The notes under the pieces: generated by a model | What the model saw: only the letters and a program-made list of their open reading frames with translations | Told to the model about the DNA's origin: nothing | Database searches by the model: none | Shown: positions 1-6,300 of the stretch, piece by piece | Layout: each line of letters opens with the position of its first letter | How positions within the stretch are numbered: position 1 is the stretch's first letter | Assembly: GCA_026770585.1 (NCBI GenBank) | Contig: MU646507.1 | Span: forward strand, 405,009 to 415,363 | Origin: Baffinella frigidus | Taxonomy: Eukaryota > Cryptophyceae > Cryptomonadales > Baffinellaceae | DNA: 10,355 nt | Direction: 5' to 3' | Position numbers and translations under genes: made by a program

Positions 1-149
1 CAAACCCCAAACCCCAAACCCCAAACCCCGAACCCCAAACCCCGAACCCCAAACCCCAAACCCCAAACCCCAAACCCCAAACCCACACCCCAAACCCTCC
101 CCCGAAGCCCTAAACCCTACCCCCACTCCCGCAAACGCCTAGGCACAAG

Positions 150-206
150 CCGCGCGTGGGAAGCATCATCACGCTGCACCCCGCGCACCCGAGGGTACTC
201 GGCGAG
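150..206 (+). other. Candidate exon island 1 in repeat tract
   Basis: A unique island. After an AG (148-149) the frame reads PRVGSIITLHPAHPRVLGE and meets possible GT donors at 195 and 207. The reading is open and not repeat-like. Other frames are also open over so short a span, and no family is recognised. It may be an exon of the gene that ends at 1897, or simply non-repeat DNA. Confidence 0.2.
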
Positions 207-490
207 GTACGGGGATGGGGACGGGAACCTGCTTCGATCGGACCTAGTCCGCGGAATCGTCGAGATTACGCCCAAACCCTCAACAATGAGCACCACACAC
301 CAAATCCGAAATGCCAATCCCTGAAACGTGAACACCAAACCCCAAAGCCTGAACCCCAAACCCTTAACCCTAAACTCTGAACCCTACACCCCACACCCTA
401 AACCGCAAAACCTTACAGCCCCAAACCCTGAATCATAAACCATGCACCGCTCGCCCTAAAAATAATGATAATAATAAAAAACGGGAACAG

Positions 491-556
491 GTATCAGAGC
501 CGAGCTCAGATGGCGATGTTCCCCGCGCCGTCGCGTACGGCAAATTCGAGGATACT
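491..556 (+). other. Candidate exon island 2 in repeat tract
   Basis: An island that follows an AG (489-490) and reads VSEPSSDGDVPRAVAYGKFE plus D and T in phase 0. There is no GT donor at its end; GC at 557-558, directly before repeat sequence, is the only obvious option. GC donors occur in some protists. All three frames are open, so the coding call is weak. Confidence 0.22.
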
Positions 557-649
557 GCAACCCCTAAACCCCAGACCCTAATCACTAAACCCTGAACCCT
601 AAACCCTAAACCATAAACCCTAAACCCTAAAATCCCGGAACGGTTGCAG

Positions 650-700
650 GGGGACACGGGCGTGTGGAACGAGCCTCGAAACTTTGAACTCCCGTCCCAG
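650..700 (+). other. Candidate exon island 3 in repeat tract
   Basis: An island after a clear CAG (647-649). Phase 0 reads GDTGVWNEPRNFELPSQ with natural-looking composition, then a possible GC donor at 701. One of the other frames has a stop. The telomere-like repeat begins again within ten bases of the end. No family is recognised. Confidence 0.25.
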
Positions 701-885
701 GCGCAAGCCTAAACCCTAAACCCTAAACCCTAAACTCTAAACCCTAAAACCCAAAACCTAAACCCTAAACACTAAACCCTAAACCCTAAACCCTGAACCA
801 TAAAACCTAAACCATAAACCCGAAACCCGAAACCCTAAACCCGAAACCCCCCACCCCAAACCCTAAACCCTAAGCCCTCAACCAG

Positions 886-921
886 GTGCAAGCACCTCCG
901 GGCCCAGACGCTGTCCTCACG
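886..921 (+). other. Candidate exon island 4 in repeat tract
   Basis: A 36-base island with ACCAG directly before it and GTGTGT directly after it, so both borders look like splice sites. Phase 0 reads VQAPPGPDAVLT. This phase does not join cleanly to the next candidate exon at 1084, which needs one leftover base, so either an exon is missing between them or one of the two calls is wrong. Confidence 0.25.
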
Positions 922-1083
922 GTGTGTTCACCCCTGAACACTATCCCCTAACCCCAAACCCTAAACCGTGAGCCCCCAACCCCACACCCTAAATCCCCAA
1001 CCCCAAAACGCCGAAAGCCCAACCCCTCAACCGTAAGCCCCAAACCCCAGCCCCTAAAACCCAACTCCCAGCCCTCTTGGCAG

Positions 1084-1897
1084 GGCGTGGAGGCTCTCTG
1101 GCTCACTTCTACAACAAAGTTCTTATCGGCGTCGTGTTGCTGGTTCAAACCCCAACCCCCAAACCCTAACATCTAAACCGTAAACACCAACCCCTGAACA
1201 CTACACCCTAATCCCCAAACCCTGCACCCTGACCCTGAACCCTACACCCTAATGTCTAAACCCTACACCCTACACCCTACACCCTACACCCTACACCCTA
1301 CACCCTACACCCTACACCCTACACCCTAAACCCTAAACCCCAAACCCCAAACCACAAACCACACACCACAAACCCTAAACCCCAAACCCCAAACCCCAAA
1401 CCCCAAACCCCAAACCCTAAACCCTAAACCCCAACCCAGTACTCGGATGGGGCGGAGGAGAGTGTGGGAGACGTCTCTCACTCCAAGGATCCGGGGTAAC
1501 CCCCATGGTTGAATTTACCCAGTGGCTATTCCGCTAGACCTTTAGGTTGTGAGCCTCGGTCGGACAGGTGATGAGCCTCAATGGTTGACTAATGAACTTT
1601 AGGTTTGAATTTCTCCCAACATAGCCCAACGACACGCCGTTCCGTAGAAGGGATCTGCAGAGAAAGCATTTTTGCTTTCGGATCGCGTTTCTAATAAAGG
1701 TCTCCAGTAGTGCAGAGGCTCGATCCTTTAGGTCCTTTAGGTTTTAATTTCTCCCAACATAGCCCAACGACACGCCCTTCCGTAGAAAGGACTGCAAAGA
1801 AAGCATGTTTGCTTTCGGATCGCGTTCGCTCTCCAGTGCAGAGGCTCGTGAGGAGGGGATACAGGGTGGTTCTCTTGGGGTGTTTGACACTTATTGA
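1084..1897 (+). CDS. 3' end of an unrecognised gene, three candidate exons (partial)
   Basis: Proposed join 1084-1142, 1440-1495, 1837-1897. The first exon follows CAG and gives RGGSLAHFYNKVLIGVVLL, a partly hydrophobic stretch that could be a membrane segment, then a GTTCAA donor. The second follows CAG at 1437-1439, gives YSDGAEESVGDVSHSKDP and ends in a split Gly codon before GTAACC. The third follows CAG at 1834-1836, completes that codon, gives AEAREEGIQGGSLGVFDTY and stops at TGA 1895-1897. All phases agree and the tail is acidic and hydrophilic, as expected of a soluble C-terminus after a membrane span. Both introns contain telomere-like repeat or a tandem duplication. An alternative is a different phase in which the third exon reads VQRLVRRGYRVVLLGCLTLI and runs on to a GT at 1902. 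No family is recognised; upstream exons may be the islands further left. Confidence 0.4.
1251..1328. repeat. Homogeneous CCCTACA variant array
   Basis: About ten near-perfect tandem copies of the variant unit CCCTACA sit inside otherwise mixed CCCTAAA-type repeats. A locally homogeneous variant block is what recent slippage or unequal exchange produces, so this part seems younger than the degenerate blocks around it. Confidence 0.85.
1597..1722. repeat. Tandem duplication, unit 1 (intron end plus exon-start echo)
   Basis: This ~125-base unit is repeated at 1735-1848. Shared blocks include ATTTCTCCCAACATAGCC, CCAACGACACGCC, the hairpin GAAAGCA/TGCTTTC with GGATCGCGTT after it, and CTCCAG followed by TGCAGAGGCTCG. 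The last block is the start of the candidate terminal exon at 1837, so the duplication has copied the 3' end of an intron together with the first bases of the next exon. Confidence 0.85.
1735..1848. repeat. Tandem duplication, unit 2
   Basis: Second copy of the unit at 1597-1722, slightly shorter because of small gaps near GGATCGCGTT. It ends in the candidate exon that starts at 1837. Only this copy continues into open coding sequence with a stop codon; the first copy runs into TTTAGGTCC repeats after the shared exon bases. Confidence 0.85.
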
Positions 1898-1918
1898 CGA
1901 GGTCCTTTGTTGACTCTT

Positions 1919-1977
1919 ATTAGGTCCGAGGATCCTTAGGTCCTTTAGGTTGGAGCTTAGGTCCTTTAGGTCCTTTA
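1919..1977. repeat. Short TTAGGTCC tandem repeat
   Basis: Repeated TTAGGTCC and CTTTAGGTCC motifs, also present at 1725-1745, follow the candidate end of the upstream gene. They resemble a drifted form of the TTTAGGG unit. Confidence 0.6.
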
Positions 1978-2136
1978 TTTATTGACTTTATTCGAAAGTG
2001 AATTACACGGTGCAAGAATTGAGGCGAGATTAGGAAAAAATCTGGGAACTGCACCAAAGTTTTCCTATTCAAGAAACTGCCACTACCCATAATGGGGGGT
2101 CCACACAGGAGAAGTACGCATCAGCGTCCTCCTCCT

Positions 2137-2253
2137 TAGTTTTTCCCCTGCAGAGCACCCCGTTGCGTGGGGCCCCTGCCTAAGCCACACATAGTTGCCC
2201 CGTGCACCTCCTTTCGAGCGGATGGCGGGTGGGGCAAAAACTAGGCCTATGGA
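2137..2253. repeat. Inverted repeat around CTTAGTTTTTCCCC
   Basis: CCTTAGTTTTTCCCC near 2139-2153 is matched in reverse complement by GGGGCAAAAACTAGG at 2231-2245, with unrelated sequence between. This resembles the foldback elements found further right, though the arms are short. Confidence 0.5.
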
Positions 2254-2268
2254 GCCTATGGAGCTTTA

Positions 2269-2388
2269 ATGAACGTCGTACAGCAGCACACACGTTCCCA
2301 CGTCCTGGTGGACCGAAACGGCATGGTGAGCACGGCCGCGGGGGCTGGTCCTGGAGCTATAGCAGGTTTCGATACCAGAGAATTCTGA
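2269..2388 (+). CDS. Possible short coding piece, function unknown
   Basis: ATG at 2269 opens a 39-codon frame ending at TGA 2386-2388. It contains SHVLVDRNGMVSTAAGAG and AIAGFDTRE. The GC-rich third positions and residue mix look more like real protein than the surrounding DNA. A strong donor-like GTGAGC follows the codons for DRNGM, and CAG triplets just after the ATG could be acceptors, so this may be an exon of a longer gene. A longer frame over the same bases (2202-2435) looks less protein-like. No family is recognised. Confidence 0.25.
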   Translation: MNVVQQHTRSHVLVDRNGMVSTAAGAGPGAIAGFDTREF

Positions 2389-3065
2389 CGACCCTTACTT
2401 GGCAAACCCCCTTCGTCTTCCCGAAGTCGTCGTGATCAACAGGAACAGAACAAGACAGGCTGTGCGTACAGCCCATCTCCTGTCTGCCCCACCCACGTCC
2501 CACAAGCAGCCCCTCACGGGGTATGCGTGGGACCCCTCTATTATCACTCCGGTAGCTACCCCCACACTCCTCTATTGGGCCAGTGGAGGGGCTCCGCAGG
2601 AGCTTTATTTTTACACATGGTTACGAGCCTCAGGTTTTTGAGCTCCAGGTTACGAGCCCGTCCATTGATTTTTTAAAATGGTCTTAGGTGGTCGGGTCAT
2701 AAACGAATTTCGCAACGTTTCGCGTTAAAAGTATTTCGTGGTACAAAAAAACATTTGTATGTACATGTAGCGCATGGCAAGAGCTCCAATTCCAAACACT
2801 TGGTGCAGTAAATTGAAACCTTGATTGAAACATGAGGTGCATCTTGAACATGAAACAGCCACCTAATCAAGGACGTGACAGGCAAAAGTTATTTTTTTCC
2901 CAATCACGTCCCGTCATCGACACGCCCCCCCGCAGGCTATCCCCTGACTCAATTTTAAAAACAGTTCTTAAAGTGAGTAGTAATGTTCATGAGTTTGGTC
3001 ACGTGGCTGCTCGCTTTGCGGTCAGACGCGTCACCAACTGGAGCGAAACGCCTACAACCGACATT
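2389..3065. other. Intergenic stretch upstream of the SDR gene
   Basis: No gene is supported here. A frame over 2399-2641 is open but has no convincing start or domain. From about 2640 the DNA becomes AT-richer with no tandem repeats. One small hairpin is visible: GGACGTGA at 2873-2880 pairs with TCACGTCC some 34 bases on. The promoter of the SDR gene probably lies in the right part, but no TATA-like or other promoter motif can be named with confidence. Confidence 0.5.
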
Positions 3066-3221
3066 TAAAAAGGTTACCTGGGTAGCCTGGCGATCGAGAC
3101 CCTTAAAAAATTGAGGGGACGTTTCCTGCCTCCGTCCCCCCGGGTTCGGAGCACTCCAACCACGTCACTACTCCGAATCCTCATCGTCCTAGTCTGCGTC
3201 GGGCACTGTGCGGGGTGGACC

Positions 3222-3369
3222 ATGGGGCAGGGTATGTCAGCTTCGCAGTTCTTCCTCTATGGCAAAAAACACTTCACGCAGACGGGCTATGTAAATCATG
3301 CTGCGAAATACACAAAGACGGAACAGCTGGAGAAGCTGAACCTCGCCGGGAAAGTCTTCGTCGTGACCG
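3222..3369 (+). CDS. SDR exon 1
   Basis: Encodes the N-terminus and the first Rossmann strand, LAGKVFVVT, and ends on the first base of the Gly codon of the cofactor loop, before GTCTTC. The frame stays open upstream to 3069, including a hydrophobic run (LLRILIVLVCVG at about 3168-3203), but contains no ATG before 3222. That upstream part is either 5' UTR or the end of a non-annotated upstream exon. Confidence 0.85.
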
Positions 3370-6300
3370 GTCTTCCCCCCGCCTCCTCCTAGCCTGCCCC
3401 CCCACCCCGGGAGCGAACTCTGACTCGCACCTCAAAACGCAGGAGCGAACTCCGGGATCGGGCGAGAGATAGCACAATTCCTGTTCCGGCAGAACGGGCG
3501 GGTCTACATGGTGTGCCGGGACGCGGGCCGAGCAGCCAAGGCCCGCCTGGTACACTTGTTGACAACCCCACAAGTCAACAGGCTCCTCCACACCCTGCAC
3601 CGTATGCTCTTAACTCTGTCTCAGTCCAAAATTTACGAATGTGTACCGCGCACCCAGCGTGTCAACTTGAGAATAGTCTTTAGGTGCCTCAAAGAGACGT
3701 GAACGACTCAACCGGTGCTGGATTTTCCCCACGGAGTTCTTCCCTCCCGAATGTAGAGAGGTACTTGAAGGATGTGAGATCTTCGAGACCGCCCTCAGGG
3801 GGCCAATGCTGACGCGTTTGGATCGGTTTTCCCAACAGGAGATCATCGCGGACACGAGCCACCGCGACGAGGATCTGGTGACGGTCGTCGCGGACTGCAG
3901 CCTCAAAGCGGACGTGCAACGAGTCGCGTCGACGCTGGGCAGGCTGGAGCCCGCGGGCGTCGACGCGCTGGTGTGCAACGCGGGGGCGCTCCTCTCGGAG
4001 CGCACGCTCACCAAGGACGGGGTGGAGGCCACGTTCGCGTGCCACCTCCTCTACGGCGCATACGGCCTTGCCAAGGTCTAACTCTCCATCAGCAACCCGT
4101 AGCAGCTTTTACCGGATCCTTGCAGGATTCGGGAACGATGTTTCTTTTTGGTTGATTCGTAGGACCCTACGGTAGAAAACCCTGGGGACTTCAAATTGAT
4201 GACGGGAGATATCGATGAGATCTCATCGGTTGAGCTGAAATTTCCTACAGTACCCGACCCGGCTAAAAGCTACTACGGGTTGCTGGTGCCTGTTCGAGTT
4301 GAGTTTCGTCTCATCATTAAAGTAAATGGACGGTTAATTTGTACTGGCGATCCTTCTTTAAGACTAATAATGATGAGACGAGATTTAGTGGGACAGAGCT
4401 AGAAGGTGCCACCGACCAACTCAAGTCAACCACACCGGCGTGGAGTCCACCATTTTTTCCCACCAGAGCTACACCTTTGTGTACCTCCTGTGAAATTTAC
4501 TACAGGGTACTCATCCGGGAACATGTTTAATTTAAAAGAAAATGGCCTACCAAACCGGGTTCTGGTCCTAATTAAACTTACTTAGGGCCCTAATAAACCT
4601 TCGTCCAACTCCTATGAACAAATAGGGATCCCTTTTCTTTTAAATCAAACATGTCCCCGGATTAGTACTCATCCCGGTCTGGTAAACTTCGGGTGGGGCC
4701 CCTAGACCCTAGCTCTGTCTCAGTCTAGTTTCGGCTAACCAATTTGGTGAAAAATCAGGGGATACAACCCCGTGTAGGATGACCGGAGTGACTTTACAAA
4801 CGGGGTTGTATCCCCATATCCCCAGACGATGAATATTACATTCGTACTCGAGCTCTGTCTCAGTCTACTTTCGGCCCACCAATTTGGTGAGCCCGGGCGC
4901 TTTCCCGCTCCAGAGTTGACGGATCTGTACCACGCTGTCGACTGAGGGATAGTCGGCCAACCCGAGTGAGGCAGAGCTAGAAGGGGCCCCTGAACGCTGA
5001 ACCCTGAACCCTGACCTGAACCCTGAACCCTGAACCCTAAACCCTAAACCCTAAACCCTAAACCTTAAACTCTAAACCCTAAACCCTAAACCCTAAATCC
5101 TAAACCCTAAACCCTGAACCCTAAACCTTGAACACTCAACCCGCAGCCTGAGTTGACCTGTGCCAAACCCTGAACCCGAAACCCCAAACCCCAAACCAGG
5201 GGTTTAGGGTTTAGGGTTTAGGGTTTAGGGTTTAGAGTTCAGGGTTTAGGGTTTAGGGTTTAGAGTTTAGGGTTGAGGGTTGAGGGTTTAGAGTTCAGGG
5301 TTTAGGGTTGAGGGTTGAGGGTTGAGGGTTTAGAGTTCAGGGTTTAGGGTTTAGGGTTGAGAGTTCAGTGTTCAGGGTTTAGGGTTCAGGGTTTAGAGTT
5401 CAGGGTTCAGGGTTTAGGGTTTAGAGTTCAGGGTTTAGGGTTCAGGGTTTAGGGTTTAGGGGTTAGGGTTTAGGGTTTAGGGTTAAGTGTTCAGGGTAAA
5501 CGAACCCGCAGGTTCCTAAACGAACCCGCGGTGCGTCTCCGTGTCCTCCGAAGTGGATCAAACCGAGGACTGAGCTCGGGCCATTTCCTTCGACAGACGG
5601 TTCGAATTCGAATCGTCCGCCCAAGGAAATGGCTGAAGCCCCATACTCAATTCGGTCCACCTCAGGTGATGGAGCCGTCGCTGCGGGCTTCCGCGGCGCG
5701 GGGGGGCTCGTCTCAGAAAAGCCTTTCTAAAAAGGGTTTCTCCCACACGAAATTTACTACACACACGCTTTACCATTACTTGTAAGATCACATTGTGTAG
5801 TAAATTTTGTTGACAGAAAGCCTTTCGCGAAAGGAGATGGAGCCGTCGCTGCGGGCGAGCGCGGCGCGCGGGGGCACCTCCACAGCGGATCAAATCGAGG
5901 ATCTGGCGTGAGCCATTTCCTCCGAGCGGCCGTTGGAATTCGAACCGCCAGCCCAAGGAAATGGACCAATATCTATCCTCAATTCGGTGCACTTCAGGTG
6001 ATGGAGCCGTTGCTGCGGGCGAGCGCGGCACGCGGGGGGACCCCTCGGTGCGTCTTCGTATCCTCCGGGGGGATGTACACTACCAAGTGGCCGACGTGGG
6101 AGGTACCCTTAAAAAACAATTTAAATTTATTCACTGCCAGGCCGGAGATTTTGTGTAGGCAATTCACCCACAAAATCTGTCACCTTAGAAACGAGGTACC
6201 CAGAATGGCTACTTTGACAATCGATTTTCGCCTTGAGTTGACTGAAGCAAAAACTCCGCCCTGGCAGTGCATTGATACAAATGATATTGCATGTGATATC

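Larger units (their letters stand above)
1..1437. repeat. Telomere-like degenerate repeat tract, C-rich strand on top
   Basis: Most of this stretch is built of 7-base units of the CCCTAAA type. The first ~90 bases are almost pure CCCCAAA; later blocks mix CCCTAAA, CCCTGAA, CCCCAAA, CCGTAAA and CCCTACA. The CCCTAAA/TTTAGGG unit is the telomere repeat of plants and many algae. The units are too degenerate and too interrupted to be a live chromosome end, so this is subtelomeric or interstitial material. Unique, more GC-balanced islands break it at about 131-285, 478-556, 640-708, 880-935 and 1075-1143; some may be exons and are listed separately. Long minus-strand open frames here (rich in Gly, Leu, Phe, Arg, Trp) are translations of the repeat and are not genes. 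Confidence 0.9.
4076..5997 (+). other. SDR intron 3 (1,922 bases)
   Basis: Starts GTCTAA and ends CACTTCAG. It contains several foldback elements (4304-4383, 4492-4690, 4758-4815, 4851-4978), a telomere-like block that switches strand near 5199, and three partial copies of exon 4 separated by palindromes. A GGACCCTACGGTAG motif at 4162-4175 is a fragment of the 105-base element family. No other gene is seen. Confidence 0.75.

Noticed and set aside
1-90. A true chromosome end
   Set aside because: The repeats are degenerate and mixed with unique islands, and similar blocks recur inside the SDR introns, so telomere-like DNA here does not mark an end.
117-1172. Minus-strand frames with Gly-Leu-Gly-Phe-Arg-like repeats
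   Set aside because: They are translations of the TTTAGGG-type repeats; the heptamer read in three frames gives such low-complexity peptides.
3610-4045. Minus-strand frames of 118 and 140 codons
   Set aside because: They lie opposite SDR exon 3, whose + strand reading has clear SDR motifs; the minus readings are rich in Arg and Ser, have no recognisable domain and cross intron 2.
5558-6031. Minus-strand frame of 157 codons
   Set aside because: It covers palindromic elements and exon 4 copies; because palindromes read alike on both strands it stays open by chance. No domain is visible.
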